A DNA stretch of 64,000 nucleotides from JBGLNJ01 sp041300525 (GCA_041300525.1 JBGLNJ010000001.1:3410001-3474000), one strand, 5' to 3'; positions 37,385 through 47,414 are shown, counted from the first letter of the stretch. Made by a program: numbers and translations. Notes: generated by a model from the letters alone, not told the origin.

Positions 37385-38551
37385 TTTGACCGCGCAGAAG
37401 CGACCGATGAGTTTACGGTTGCGGTCCATCTCAAACAGCCGTTTGCGCCGCTGCTGGACGGCCTCAGCCAGGTTTACCTGGGCATCGCCTCGCCGGCTGC
37501 GCTCGCCAAATGGGGCAAGGATTATCAACTCCATCAGGTCGGCACCGGGCCGTTCACCTTTAAAGAGTACGTGCCCAAAGATCACCTGACGCTGGTTCGC
37601 AATCCCGATTACAAATGGGGGCCGTCCATCTGGGAGAATCGCGGGCCGGCCTACCTCGACGAAATCACGTTTCGCTTTTACGAGGACCCGGCGACGCGCG
37701 CGCTGGCGCTCGAATCCGGGCAGGTGCAGGTGATGGGCGAGGTTCCGCCACAAGACGTGGACCGGTTGACTCGCAGCGGCAAATTCACGCTGGTCGCCGC
37801 GCCGATTCCGGGCCAGCCCTTGCAAATGTTCCTCAACACCCAACGCGCGCCGACGGACGACCTGCGCGTGCGCCAGGCGCTCATCTACGCCACCGACCGC
37901 GCGGCCATCGTCAAAGCCATCTTTCGAGAAAAGTCGCCGGCTGCATTTGGCCCGCTGACGGCTGTCACCGTCGGGTACGATCCCGCGGTCAGGCCGCTCT
38001 ATCCCTTCAATCCCGACAAGGCCAGGCAATTGCTCGATGAGGCCGGTTGGCGCACCGGCCCGGATGGCATCCGGCAAAAGGACGGGAAGCGGCTGCAATT
38101 GGACGGGGTGCTGATGGGCTTTGGCTTTGTGCCAGAGACGGCGCAACTGGTTCAAGCTCAATGGGCCGCCGTCGGCGTGGACTGGAAGACGCAGACTGTG
38201 CCTTACGGGACGCTGCTCAAGGCCGGGAGCGAAGGTTCCGTGAACGTCATTCCATTTTTCGATTCCGGTAGCGACCCGGATATTTTGCGCAAATTCTTCA
38301 AGAGTGACGCGGCCTTCAACTACGCCAAAGTCTCTGATCCTGCCCTGGATGCGGCGCTCGACCGAGCCGTGACGCTGACTGATCCGAGCGACCGCGCGCC
38401 GCTCTATGCAGACGCGCAGCAGCGCGTGATGGCCCAGGCGCTCATCATTCCCATCCGCGACTATGTGAATCTCAACGTCGCCGCGAAAGGCGTCACGGGG
38501 TTGCGCTATGACGCTCGCGGTTGGTTCCCACAACTATCCAATCTCAAATGA
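37385..38551 (+). pseudogene. ABC transporter substrate-binding protein (SBP_bac_5), N-terminal part missing
   Basis: Recognisable from DEFTVAVHLKQPFAPLLDGL onward: VGTGPFTFKEYVPKDHLTLV, RNPDYKWGPSIWENRGPAYL, RVRQALIYATDRAAIVKAIF, NPDKARQLLDEAGW and the end IIPIRDYVNLNVAAKGVTGL. It forms lobe II and the C-terminal part of a family 5 solute-binding protein, ~389 of ~540 residues. The signal peptide and lobe I are missing; upstream is a hairpin repeat. The order A-B-C with the two permeases downstream differs from the first Dpp set (B-C-A), so these are two distinct transporters. Confidence 0.87.
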
Positions 38552-38570
38552 CGCCTTTGATATTGGGAAT

Positions 38571-39494
38571 TTGAACTTGAGATTTCTCGTCCGCCGTCTA
38601 GCCGCCATCGTTCTTGTCCTATGGGCAGCCGCCACACTGGCCTTCTTGGCTACCCACCTTCTCCCCGGCGACCCGGCCACGCAAATGCTGGCCCGCGCCG
38701 GAGCCTCTTCGCAAGTCATCGCCGAGCGCCGCGCTCAAATCGGTTGGGATCGTCCACTGCTCGAACAATACGCCCGATTCGTGTGGAACCTGGCTCATTT
38801 TGACTTGGGCGAGTCGTGGATCGTTGGCCGCCCTGTGACGCGCATGTTGGCGGAAGCCGCGCCGCCCACCTTGGAATTGGCCTTAGCCGCCATGTTTGTG
38901 GCGACGCTGCTGGGCGTGGGACTGGGGACGCTCGCCGCCAGCTTTCGTGGAACATGGCTGGACGCCGTCGGGATGACGGTGGCACTCCTGGGGATTTCTA
39001 CGCCAGTCGCCTGGTCGGGCTTGCTGGTGTTGATGGTGTTTTCCGTGGCATTGGGCTGGCTGCCCGCCACAGGCTGCGATGGCGTGCTCTACTTGATTCT
39101 TCCCGCCACGGTCTTGGGGCTGGCTTCTGCCGGGGCCATTGCGCGGCTCACGCGCGCCGGTCTCCTCGATGTGCTGACGGAAACCTACATCGCCGTGGCG
39201 CGCTCGAAAGGTTTGTCAAGCTGGTTCATGCTCACCCGCCATGTGTGGCCGGTGGCGCTGCCGCCGGTGCTGGCTGTGATGGCGCTTCAATTCGGATTCT
39301 TGTTAGGTGGCGCAGCCGTGACCGAGGCAGTCTTTGCGCGGCAAGGATTGGGGAGATTGGCGGTGGAAGCCGTGCTCTCACAAGACTTGCCGGTCGTGCA
39401 GGGCATCGTGCTGTTGAGCGCTGTCGTCTACAGCCTGGTGAACCTGTCCGCCGATGCGCTGCACTGGCTGCTCGACCCGCGAGTGCGCGAATAA
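38571..39494 (+). CDS. Peptide-type ABC transporter permease (DppB/OppB), second set
   Basis: The ~307-residue DppB-family permease reads LRFLVRRLAAIVLVLWAAAT, PGDPATQMLARAGAS, FDLGESWIVGRPVTRMLAEA and the EAA loop ETYIAVARSKGLSSWFMLTR; it ends LHWLLDPRVRE. No ATG fits the family start. TTG 38571 or 38577 is likely, since an upstream ATG at 38508 would overlap the substrate-binding gene and encode a non-family leader. Its stop codon is part of the 8-base target duplication of a MITE-like element. Confidence 0.88.
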   Translation: MNLRFLVRRLAAIVLVLWAAATLAFLATHLLPGDPATQMLARAGASSQVIAERRAQIGWDRPLLEQYARFVWNLAHFDLGESWIVGRPVTRMLAEAAPPTLELALAAMFVATLLGVGLGTLAASFRGTWLDAVGMTVALLGISTPVAWSGLLVLMVFSVALGWLPATGCDGVLYLILPATVLGLASAGAIARLTRAGLLDVLTETYIAVARSKGLSSWFMLTRHVWPVALPPVLAVMALQFGFLLGGAAVTEAVFARQGLGRLAVEAVLSQDLPVVQGIVLLSAVVYSLVNLSADALHWLLDPRVRE

Positions 39495-39497
39495 ATG

Positions 39498-39605
39498 AAC
39501 TCTGGGATTTGCCGCGATGCGGCGGCAAATGTAGGACAAATTGCCAATTTGTCCTACATCTTACCAGCATATGTGGCGGCCTATCACGGCGATTCCCAGA
39601 GAACC
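39498..39605. mobile_element. MITE-like element, copy 1
   Basis: A 108 bp palindromic element sits between the two permease genes. Imperfect terminal inverted repeats are CTCTGGGATTTGCCGCGAT on the left and ATCACGGCGATTCCCAGAG on the right. The centre holds a 13 bp stem, TGTAGGACAAATT, with loop GCC. AATAAATG flanks it on both sides (39490-39497 and 39606-39613). The left copy contains the upstream gene's TAA. The outermost GG of the left end is missing compared with the other copies. Confidence 0.85.
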
Positions 39606-39715
39606 AATAAATGAACCCGGTCATTTTCAACGCAAAGGCGCAGAAGCGCCAAGACGCAACAGAACAAGGGACTGGGCATCTTGGCGACCTGGCGTCTCGG
39701 CGTTAAAGTTGTGCC

Positions 39716-40621
39716 ATGTTACGCGAACGACGCCGATTCCTTTATCCGATGCGCACCCGCCGCCAGCGGCAGCCGCCGCAATGGCTGACGGGCAAGCCGG
39801 CGCGCAGGCCGTTGCGCCGCAACGTCGTCGCGTTAGCCGCCATTGCGTTCCTCACCCTCGTGACAGCCTCGGTCATCTGCGCGCCCCTCATCGCTCCGGC
39901 GCGCCCTATGCAGGTAGACACGGCCGCGCAATTTAGCCCGCCCGGCCGCGCGTATCCTCTGGGCGCCGACTTTTTGGGGCGCGATGTGTTGAGCCGGCTG
40001 CTTTACGGCGGACGGTTGACATTGGGCGTGGGCTTGCTGGCGGCCTTGGTGGCGGCGCTGCCCGGCCTGGCGCTGGGGCTGATCGCCGGGTTCAGCGACG
40101 GCTGGATGGACGCTCTCATCACGCGAATGATGGATGTGCTGCTTTCGATTCCATATCTCCTTCTGGCGCTGACCGTCGTCGCGCTGATGGGGCAGCGGTT
40201 GGAAGGTGTGGCATTGGGCATCGGGCTGGCGGGAATGTCGGGGACCGTGCGCGTAGTGCGCACCGCCGTGATGAGCATCAAGCGGCGACCGTTCGTGCTG
40301 GCCGCGCGTTCCGTCGGCTGCACCGAGACACGGGTTCTGCTGCGCCACATCCTGCCCAACGTGGCGGGGACGGCGCTCGTCATGGCGACGCTGCAAGTGG
40401 GCTGGGCTATCTTGAACGCTTCGGCCCTGACGTTCCTGGGGGTGGGTGCGCCGCCCGGCGTGCCGGAATGGGGCGCGATGCTGCACGAGGGCCGGCTTTA
40501 CTTGCGCGAGGCTCCGTGGGTGGCAGTGGCATCCGGCGGGATGCTCACGCTGACCGTGCTCGCCGTGAACCTCGTGGGCGATGGCTTGCGCGATGCGATT
40601 GATCCGAGGTTGAGGGTGTGA
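39716..40621 (+). CDS. Peptide-type ABC transporter permease (DppC/OppC), second set
   Basis: The 301-residue permease has an arginine-rich cytosolic N-terminus, the TM LAAIAFLTLVTASVICAPLI, the YPLGADFLGRDVLSRLLYGG signature and the EAA loop FVLAARSVGCTETRVLLRHI; it ends GDGLRDAIDPRLRV. It pairs with the permease 220 bases upstream; a MITE-like element lies in between. Its ATPase partners are not nearby. The next gene downstream starts its own transcript. Confidence 0.9.
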   Translation: MLRERRRFLYPMRTRRQRQPPQWLTGKPARRPLRRNVVALAAIAFLTLVTASVICAPLIAPARPMQVDTAAQFSPPGRAYPLGADFLGRDVLSRLLYGGRLTLGVGLLAALVAALPGLALGLIAGFSDGWMDALITRMMDVLLSIPYLLLALTVVALMGQRLEGVALGIGLAGMSGTVRVVRTAVMSIKRRPFVLAARSVGCTETRVLLRHILPNVAGTALVMATLQVGWAILNASALTFLGVGAPPGVPEWGAMLHEGRLYLREAPWVAVASGGMLTLTVLAVNLVGDGLRDAIDPRLRV

Positions 40622-40639
40622 GCGTGCCCTTCGGGTCTG

Positions 40640-40668
40640 TTGACTTGCAAGCCCGTTTGCTATACACT
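40640..40668 (+). promoter_or_regulatory. Probable sigma-70 promoter of the AAA ATPase gene
   Basis: TTGACT and TACACT are separated by 17 bases, ending 54 bases before the ATG at 40722. The permease gene ends at 40621, so this separates the transporter from the ATPase gene. Confidence 0.6.
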
Positions 40669-40721
40669 CTCCTGCAAGAGACAATGAGTTTGGGCAATCG
40701 AGTCTGACCGAGGTTGGCGAT

Positions 40722-41432
40722 ATGAGTCTTACACCTTTCCGCGTGGGCGGGCGAGTGTCCCCCGAATATTTCTTTGGCCGGGCCGACGTGATCCGCATCG
40801 TCGTCCGCAACCTGCGCAGCAAAGCCAACGTTGCGGTCTTTGGCCCGCCGCGTTCGGGCAAAAGCTCGCTGCTGTACATCCTGTTCAAAAACTATCAACA
40901 TGCCGAGCCGGATGCGCTCACCTGGTTCGTGGACATGGACGACGTTACGACGCTCGACAACCTGATCGAAGAGTTCTACATCGGCATGAAGAGTGACAAG
41001 ACAGACTATTCGCTGTCCGAGTTTGCCAAGTCGCTGAAACAGTGGCAGCAGCGCCTCGTGATGTTCATTGACACCGCCGACCGGTTCAGCCGGCCGCCCT
41101 TCAATGACGAGGCCCTGTTCGCCGTTCTGGCAACTCACCTGCAAAGCCAGCACCTTTCGCTGTGCGTGGCAACCAGCCGCCCGCCTGATAGCTTGTTCAC
41201 CAATCGAGTCGGCCCGCCGCTGCACAGCCTCTTTATCCGCTGCGACCTGCCGCCGTTTACGTCAGAGGAGTGCAAGCAATTTATCCAGTTGCGGCTGCAA
41301 TGGACCGGCATTGATTTTGACGACTATGAGATAGGCGAACTCGTCACCGAAAGTGGCGGCCAGCCGGCCACGCTGCAACGATTGGCCGCCGAGTTGTTCC
41401 GGCGCAAAATCGTCGAACAAGAAAGTGCTTAG
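40722..41432 (+). CDS. AAA+ ATPase (archaeal-ATPase-like, Orc1/Cdc6-type fold)
   Basis: A 236-residue STAND/AAA+ ATPase: FFGRADVIRIVVRNL, Walker A FGPPRSGKSSLLYILF, Walker B-like RLVMFIDTADRFSRPP, and a lid domain SEECKQFIQLRLQWTGIDFD with GGQPATLQRLAAELF. Proteins of this class often carry a C-terminal effector or TM region. Here the protein ends after the lid, so it is short or the effector is separate. It is transcribed alone from 40640-40668. The role is unknown; AAA proteins of this type act in signalling or defence. Confidence 0.75.
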   Translation: MSLTPFRVGGRVSPEYFFGRADVIRIVVRNLRSKANVAVFGPPRSGKSSLLYILFKNYQHAEPDALTWFVDMDDVTTLDNLIEEFYIGMKSDKTDYSLSEFAKSLKQWQQRLVMFIDTADRFSRPPFNDEALFAVLATHLQSQHLSLCVATSRPPDSLFTNRVGPPLHSLFIRCDLPPFTSEECKQFIQLRLQWTGIDFDDYEIGELVTESGGQPATLQRLAAELFRRKIVEQESA

Positions 41433-41652
41433 AGTTGATCTGTACCTCGCAGCTCGCCAGGCCGTCGGCAAGTTGTCTTACCAGATGTTCATTGCCAATA
41501 TTGTGCATCAGTTCGTGTCAGGGCATCTTGTTGAAAAGCCACGCGCCTAGTCATGGTCGGCGGGGCGGTCGCCTCCTTCGGGCCGGATGTGCGCGAAGCG
41601 TTTGTGTGCCTTCCGCCCGACGCCAAGTGGTCAGCTTGCCCGGCCAGTCGTT

Positions 41653-41681
41653 TTGACTTTTCCCCCCGCATGACATACAAT
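41653..41681 (+). promoter_or_regulatory. Probable sigma-70 promoter of the DNA methyltransferase gene
   Basis: TTGACT and TACAAT lie exactly 17 bases apart, with the start expected ~75 bases before the ATG at 41761. The remaining 41433-41652 gap has no supported gene on either strand. Confidence 0.65.
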
Positions 41682-41760
41682 CCAATTGGATGCCGATCAG
41701 CTAAAAGCACCAACGATAAATTGATGTTGTCCATATTCCTTACGAAACAAGAACGGTGAT

Positions 41761-42160
41761 ATGAAATCGCAGGCTATTCAATTGCCGCTTGAAATCATGC
41801 CCCAAGCCGGCCTGGGCGGAAAAAACGGAAATGCGAACCGGCTAGACCCTCAAGACCGCGCATTTCACGATTGGTACCGTTTTGTCCTCTCTTATCCACC
41901 TCACTTGGTGCGCCACTACCTCTCGACTTTTAACTTGGGGGTTGAGCATGTCGTCCTCGACCCGTTTTGTGGCACGGGCACGACGCTGGTTGAAGCTAGA
42001 CTGGCTGGCGTTCGGGCTATCGGCCTTGAAGCCAATCCATTCGTGCATTTCGCCAGTTCCGTCAAAACCGATTGGGACCTTGACGCGGACGCATTGAGCC
42101 AACACTCTCGACAAATTGCCCGTGATGTCTTGGATTTGCTCTGGAAACAAGGCATAGACG
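41761..42160 (+). pseudogene. Site-specific DNA methyltransferase, N-terminal fragment
   Basis: About 133 residues: FHDWYRFVLSYPPHLVRHYL and the AdoMet motif I HVVLDPFCGTGTTLVEARLA then GVRAIGLEANPFVHF. The DPFCGTGTT signature is that of amino-methyltransferases (N6-A or N4-C). The catalytic DPPY/SPPY motif and the rest are missing. After WKQGIDD the DNA continues in a different frame as a LysM protein. Restriction or orphan status cannot be judged. Confidence 0.82.
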
Positions 42161-42941
42161 ACCGCCCCAGCCGACCTATACGCCTTTGCCGACGTTTACG
42201 CCAATGTCCACCCCGACGGCGCTGCCGACCGCCACTGCGACGAACGTGCCAACGCCTACGCCCGTCATCCACGTCGTGCAGGTTGGAGATACCCTCAACG
42301 CGATTGCGGCCAAATACAATGTCTCTCTCGAGGCGATTATGGCCGCGAATGCGATCCAGAACATGGATCTGGTTGAGGTCAACCGGCCGCTTGTCATTCC
42401 GCTGTCGGGGACCTTGCCGCTCTCAGAGACTGTTTCGGTGACAATCACACCGCGCCCCATCGTGCGTCCGGCGCTGCCCACGCGGGCCCCGGCGGCGCCG
42501 GCTGGTTTTATCTTTCCCGCCTCCAAGCTTTTGCTCCCGGTGAACGGCACGAACTTTATATTCAATGCGCGCTCAAGAGACGGGGGCGTGGATACCGTCA
42601 CTTTTGAATGGGCTTCTGTGGGCAAGCTTGAAAACGGCGCCCAAGAGTGCAAATGGCCTGGCCTGCCCAATGGCGACATTGGCTTTATGTATGATCGTTA
42701 CCAGATCGAGTTTGATCCGCCGCTCATGACGGCAAGCGGCAAGACGCAGTCCATCTATAACAACGATCACGGTTTGATCAAGACCTTTAGTCTGCTCGAG
42801 TTCAGGTGGGGCATTACCTATACCTGGCGTGTGGTTGTGGTGCGCTGGTGTATGCCCAAATACGATAAAAAAGCGCGCTACGGATCTTTGGGGCAGGTCA
42901 GCCCGTACTCGGAACCGATGACGTTCAGTTATTCGCACTAA
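42161..42941 (+). pseudogene. LysM-domain surface protein, N-terminus missing
   Basis: A T/P-rich tether (PTFTPMSTPTALPTATATNV) leads into a LysM motif HVVQVGDTLNAIAAKYNVSL and EAIMAANAIQNMDLVEVNRP. A second P/A-rich linker and a ~130-residue beta-rich C-terminal domain with FEWASVGKLENGAQECKWPG and RWGITYTWRVVVVRWCMP follow. LysM binds peptidoglycan. Export signals must have preceded but are cut off at the methyltransferase joint (~42160). A strong terminator follows 22 bases after the stop. Confidence 0.78.
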
Positions 42942-42963
42942 CCTGGACCCTTCGAATGTGCAG

Positions 42964-42997
42964 GGGCCTCTCGAAAATGAGAGGCCCTGTTCTTTTT
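42964..42997 (+). terminator. Rho-independent terminator after the LysM gene
   Basis: GGGCCTCTC-GAAAAT-GAGAGGCCC forms a perfect 9 bp stem followed by TGTTCTTTTT. Confidence 0.9.
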
Positions 42998-43014
42998 GGC
43001 AACGCGCCGTAATG

Positions 43015-43148
43015 GTTGAGGCTGCTTTGGCTAACAGCAGGATTTCTTTGTCTTTGAGCGCCTCGTCAAGATCGTCTACTTTAGAGGCAATGAGGGGCAC
43101 AGTCCGAACCAGATAGGGCACAGGGCAGTCAAAGTCAATGAGAGACAA
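43015..43148 (-). pseudogene. N-terminal fragment of an unrecognised gene
   Basis: The ATG at 43148 lies 8 bases after the stop of the GT39 gene, so it is the next gene of that operon. It reads MSLIDFDCPVPYLVRTVPLI, ASKVDDLDEALKDKEILLLA and KAAS. The frame then enters DNA just behind the LysM terminator without family features, so only ~45 residues seem native. I do not recognise the family. Confidence 0.45.
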
Positions 43149-43155
43149 AGGCCCT

Positions 43156-45195
43156 CTATGGGATGAGCACTTGAACGGGCGGTAGGAGCACGCGATTGTC
43201 CACGGCCACGCCGTTCACCGAGACCGGCAAGCGGGTCAAACTCTGGCGGAGGTAAATGCCCACTTCCAGTGGATAGGAGCCAGGTGACGCGGCAGCGGCT
43301 ATCGAAAAGCTGTGCACTTGCACAAAGGCATCGCCTGGCTGCCAGTTCCAGGCTGGCGCGTCGAGCCGATCTTCCTGGCCGACGACGGCATTGTTCGGGT
43401 CGAGCAGGTGCGCGAAAATCGCCAGCGAGTGTCCATAGTCGTGCGCGGGCAGTGGGCCAAGTGCAGCCGGGGCGAGGATACGCCAGACGGTGACCAGTGT
43501 CACAATTCCACCGGGCGTGATGGTCTGCGTAGGCAAATCGTAAGCGACAAGTTCGACCGCGCCAAGACTCACTGGCAAGCTAAGGGGTTTGTCGCCCGCG
43601 ATGACCGTCTTTGTTGGCAGCGATGTGAAGCGGGCGAGCGCGGCGCTGGGGGTCCACTCAAAGACATCAAAATAGGGAGCGGCATCGTCGGGCCGCAAAT
43701 TGACGCGCTCGACGGGGCGCAGGTCGAGCCGTTGGGCCAGGTAAGGATCGAGCGGCGCGCTTGGCGGCACGATCAACAGGCTGCGAGTTGCGCTTGGAAA
43801 CACGAGCGCACGCCAGGCGTCGAACCAGCGCAGCGAGAGGTCGCGCCGGCGCACTCGCAGGTCGGCGATGAAGGGATCGAGTGGCAGGTCAGGGAAGGGA
43901 GACGAAAGCGTCACTGCGCCGCTGTAAGGTGTGCGGTTCACGTAATCGGTGATCGCAGCCAGGTTGTGGAAATAGGCAGCGCGCACTTCAGGCCACTCAC
44001 CCCAGCGCACAAAATAGTCGCGAAAAGTGAACACGCAGGTGAGACCGACCAGGCCGGCAAAAGCGACGCCAACCAGGCGACTTGCCCGCAGTCCATATCG
44101 CTGACCCAGCCAGCGGCTGGCTTCCACTGCCAAGAGGGCCGGCGGGACAAAGACAACCAACTGCATTCCCATGCTGTGCAGAGTGCTATTCCACGCGCCG
44201 ACGATCATGGAAGGCAATAGCCCGGTGCTGATCCATAACAATGTGAAAGCGCAAGCCGGCCTGCGCCAGCGCCGCAAACACAACAGTACGCCGCCGTAGA
44301 AGAGAATACCGACCAGCGGGTCAAAGATAGGGCGGCCAGGCACATTGTAGGTGATGAATGGGTCGCCCCGGAAGGTGAAGGTACACAGGGCCTCGATAGA
44401 TGTGGTCAAGAGCGGTCGCGGGTCGCCGGCCTTCAGGTCACTCAGTGTCGTCGCCAGCGTTGCCGAACGCTGCCATGCATCTGCGTCGAGCAGGTGTGGC
44501 GCAGCGAGCACCAGGCCCATCACCAACGCCCCCACGAACCAGATGCCCCGTTGTTGCGCGCGTGCGCGGTCGGTCAATGCGATGAGAATTCCAAACGCAA
44601 TGATAGCCGCCGTCGTCGCCCGAGCGACCTCGTAGGCCCATAGCGAGCCGGCCAGGAGCACGGCAAACAGCAGCCATGCCCACCAGCGCGACCGAGGTGG
44701 CCTGTCGTCGAACAAAGCTAACCAGAGGAACCACATCGCGCCAGCAAAGAGCGCAGGGGCTGGTTGAGGGTTCAACGCAAAACGCGAAGTTGCGATGGGC
44801 CAGAAAGAGACGGCGGCCAGGGCCGCGGCGCCCATCGCCGTTGGCGTATTGAAGGCAATCCGCGCCCACAGGTAGCCCAAGAGGATCATCAAGGCGCCAA
44901 AGAATGCCGAGTGGACGCGCAGCGCCAAATCGGTTGGACCCAAGAGCGCCATAAAGAGCGATCCGGAATACATTGTGAATGGCTCGTTGGCGTAACCATA
45001 GGGCGCTTGCACTTGCGATGGCGCGCCACGATAGACCGAGGCGATAAAATAACCGGTGTCCGCCTCATCGTGCGTCAATCCAGGCGGGATCGAATCCAGG
45101 CGATACAGGCGCAAGAAAGCAGCCAGCAACAGGATGAGAACGAGCACGCCCCATTCGATGCTAGATTTCTGATTTTTGATTAGAGATTTGCTCAC
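43156..45195 (-). CDS. GT39-type polytopic glycosyltransferase-like protein (tandem copy 1)
   Basis: The 679-residue membrane protein has a first TM (WGVLVLILLLAAFLRLYRLD). The catalytic-type loop SIPPGLTHDEADTGYFIASV carries the DE acidic pair expected of ArnT/PMT glycosyltransferases. About ten more TM helices follow, then an exoplasmic C-terminal domain with SLAIFAHLLDPNNAVVGQED, WNWQPGDAFVQVHSFSI and PGSYPLEVGIYLRQSLTRLP. It starts with GTG at 45195, overlapping the upstream paralogue's stop by 4 bases. The partner is a clear paralogue, so the two may act as a pair. Full length. Confidence 0.85.
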   Translation of the reverse strand: MSKSLIKNQKSSIEWGVLVLILLLAAFLRLYRLDSIPPGLTHDEADTGYFIASVYRGAPSQVQAPYGYANEPFTMYSGSLFMALLGPTDLALRVHSAFFGALMILLGYLWARIAFNTPTAMGAAALAAVSFWPIATSRFALNPQPAPALFAGAMWFLWLALFDDRPPRSRWWAWLLFAVLLAGSLWAYEVARATTAAIIAFGILIALTDRARAQQRGIWFVGALVMGLVLAAPHLLDADAWQRSATLATTLSDLKAGDPRPLLTTSIEALCTFTFRGDPFITYNVPGRPIFDPLVGILFYGGVLLCLRRWRRPACAFTLLWISTGLLPSMIVGAWNSTLHSMGMQLVVFVPPALLAVEASRWLGQRYGLRASRLVGVAFAGLVGLTCVFTFRDYFVRWGEWPEVRAAYFHNLAAITDYVNRTPYSGAVTLSSPFPDLPLDPFIADLRVRRRDLSLRWFDAWRALVFPSATRSLLIVPPSAPLDPYLAQRLDLRPVERVNLRPDDAAPYFDVFEWTPSAALARFTSLPTKTVIAGDKPLSLPVSLGAVELVAYDLPTQTITPGGIVTLVTVWRILAPAALGPLPAHDYGHSLAIFAHLLDPNNAVVGQEDRLDAPAWNWQPGDAFVQVHSFSIAAAASPGSYPLEVGIYLRQSLTRLPVSVNGVAVDNRVLLPPVQVLIP

Positions 45196-46966
45196 CGAAC
45201 CTCCACGGGTGTGAGCAAAATGCGGTTGTCTGTAGTGATGCCGTTCACCAGGATAGGCAGGCGGGTCAAGTCAGTCGGTTTGTATGCGCCGACCTCGAGT
45301 GTCAACGTTCCTGTCGCGTCGGGCGGCAGCGTGAAGCGGTGCAATTGCGCGATCACGTCACCGGCTTGCCAGTCCCAGGCTGGCGCGTCGAGCCGATCTT
45401 GTTGGCCCACGATATTGCCCGCGGCGTTCAGCGCGTGAGTGAACAGCACCAGCCCTGTCTCGCGCACAGGTTGTGGATCGGTCACTTGCCAGAGCGTGAT
45501 CAACTCGATGGCGTCGCCGGGTTTCACCTGGGGCGTGCGCAAGTCATAGCCGATGAGCTGCGCGACGTTGCCCAGGTTCACCGATTGGCTTTGCGCGCGT
45601 TCCCGCAGCGCCCTCAGTGTCACGGCGGGTTCCCAATCGTAAACTAGAAAAAACGGATCGAGATCATTGGGGCGCAGTCTCACACGCTCTCGAACGTGTA
45701 AGCCGGGCAGGTCGCTATCATAGGCCGCTATCCCCATAACGGCCTCCATAGCGGCCAGCGGCGCACTGGCTGGCACGATCAATCGCGCCGTTGACTCTGA
45801 TGGGATGAGGATTGCCGTGCGCGCGTCGAACCAGCGCGTGGCAAGGTCACGTCGGCGGAGGCCCATCTCGAACACGTAAGGATCATGCGGCGCTTGCGGG
45901 TAGACGGTCGAAATTGCCACGGTTCCACTTTCGGATTGGGCATCCAGGTATCGCGCGATCTCGACCAGCGTATGTTGATAGGCGGCCCGCACATCCGGCG
46001 ACTCTGCCCAGGCAAAGTAATCGCGCGCAGAAATGGTTGCCGTGATGATGACGAGCGCGACATAGCCGAGCCAAACCACCCGCATCGCCCGCGCACCCCA
46101 GCGCGTTGCGGCCCAGCGCGCGCCTTCCGCAACGGCCAGCGCCGGAAAGAGAAACGCAACCGGCAGCGCAACGATGCTGCGTGTGATGCTGGCGGGCGCG
46201 CCAGTGACGAGCGTGGGCGAGATGCCGATGAGGAGCCAGATCAATGAGAAAGTGTATGCCGGATCGCGCCAGCGCGCCAGGCAAATCGCCAGCCCGACCA
46301 GGAACAGCGTGCCAGTCAATGGGTCAAAAAATGGACGGCCTGGAATGTTGTAGGCGAGAAAATCATCGCCCTGTCCGGGAATCAAGAACGCCGACGCGCC
46401 GCTCCGGGCGCGATCCAAAATGACGGCGACATCTCCGGTTCGCAGCGCCTGAAGCGGAGCATCGAGCATCGCCAAGCGTTGCTCTGCGCCGGGGTGCGCT
46501 TGCAAGTAGAGTAACAGCGGCGCGAACAGGAGCAGACCGACGACTATTGCCACCAGTGTGGCGAGCCAGACCCGCCGGAAGGTCGCACGATGACACAAGC
46601 CGAGGTAGGCCAGGAACACGGGAAATATAATCCACATCGCGCGAGCCGGGAAGTAGGTGTACAGCGTTGCGCCGATGGACAGCGCGAACAACACGACCGG
46701 CCAACGACTGGCTCGCAGTGGCAACTTGCCCGGAAAAGCCTCGGGCGTATAGATCGAACGCCAGAAAAAGTAGACGGCGAATGTGAACAGCGCGGGCAGG
46801 AGACTGGATCGCAGAGCTTGCCGGCTGGTAGCAAGCGACCAGAACGAAGCCGCCTGGAGCGCCACAGCCGCAAATGCCGTCGGGCTATTAACGGCCAGCC
46901 GCACCCAGGCAAAAGTGATCGCCAGGGTCCCCAGGCCAAAGATCACAGAGACCCTCAAATCAGAAG
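45192..46966 (-). pseudogene. GT39-type glycosyltransferase-like protein (tandem copy 2), N-terminus missing
   Basis: It aligns along its length with the downstream protein: WVRLAVNSPTAFAAVALQAA / SFWSLATSRQALRSSLLPAL, GDDFLAYNIPGRPFFDPLTG and VAEGARWAATRWGARAMRVV. The C-terminal domain carries VLFTHALNAAGNIVGQQDRL and WDWQAGDVIAQLHRF. The first ~110 residues, with the catalytic DE loop, are absent. Upstream of SDLRVSVIFG (about 46966) the frame has no similarity. It overlaps the next gene by GTGA, so the operon structure is intact on that side. Confidence 0.82.
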
Positions 46967-47100
46967 CGCATCGCAGGTCAAACACCTGCCGGCTTTCCAG
47001 AAAGCTTTGAGCCGCAACACGAACACCGGCCCGCTGTACCTTGGCCCGCGCAGGAGCCGCTAGCGCAGACAAACAAACAACTGAATACCGTGCGGAACGT

Positions 47101-47124
47101 CCCCTCGACTCATGAGTCGAGGGG
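47101..47124. repeat. Perfect 24 bp palindrome
   Basis: CCCCTCGACTCA and TGAGTCGAGGGG are perfect complements with no loop, followed by ATAACCCTTTTTC. It could be a bidirectional terminator stem or the end of an IS200/IS605-like element. The 46967-47414 gap otherwise holds only a doubtful 64-codon reverse frame (47110-47304) with no family. Confidence 0.7.
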
Positions 47125-47414
47125 ATAACCCTTTTTCATGAGCCTGGTCTCCAGGCCACACTGAAACTTGCCGGTGTATTCAGCCAATGCATCTCTGACA
47201 AATCTGGCGTGACCAGCAACATACCGGATGGCCTTTGTGGCACCGCTAGCCATTGACCATCCGCCAGCCAGTCCAGTTCGATGCTCATGGGTACCCCCTG
47301 TCATGGCCTTTCTAGCCTATCGTCCACGGGAACCTGATGACGAGGAAGGCCGCCAGTGGAAACCGTTCGTCAACATCGTTTGATGGACATGAACTCTATT
47401 ATTGGTTGCGCACG

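Noticed and set aside
41433..41640. Short forward frames between the AAA ATPase and methyltransferase genes
   Set aside because: No family, no ribosome site, and a clear promoter for the methyltransferase lies immediately downstream.
47110..47304. 64-codon reverse frame beside the 24 bp palindrome as an IS200/IS605 gene
   Set aside because: No Y1 HUH or TnpB motifs and no ribosome site; the palindrome alone is not enough to call an IS.
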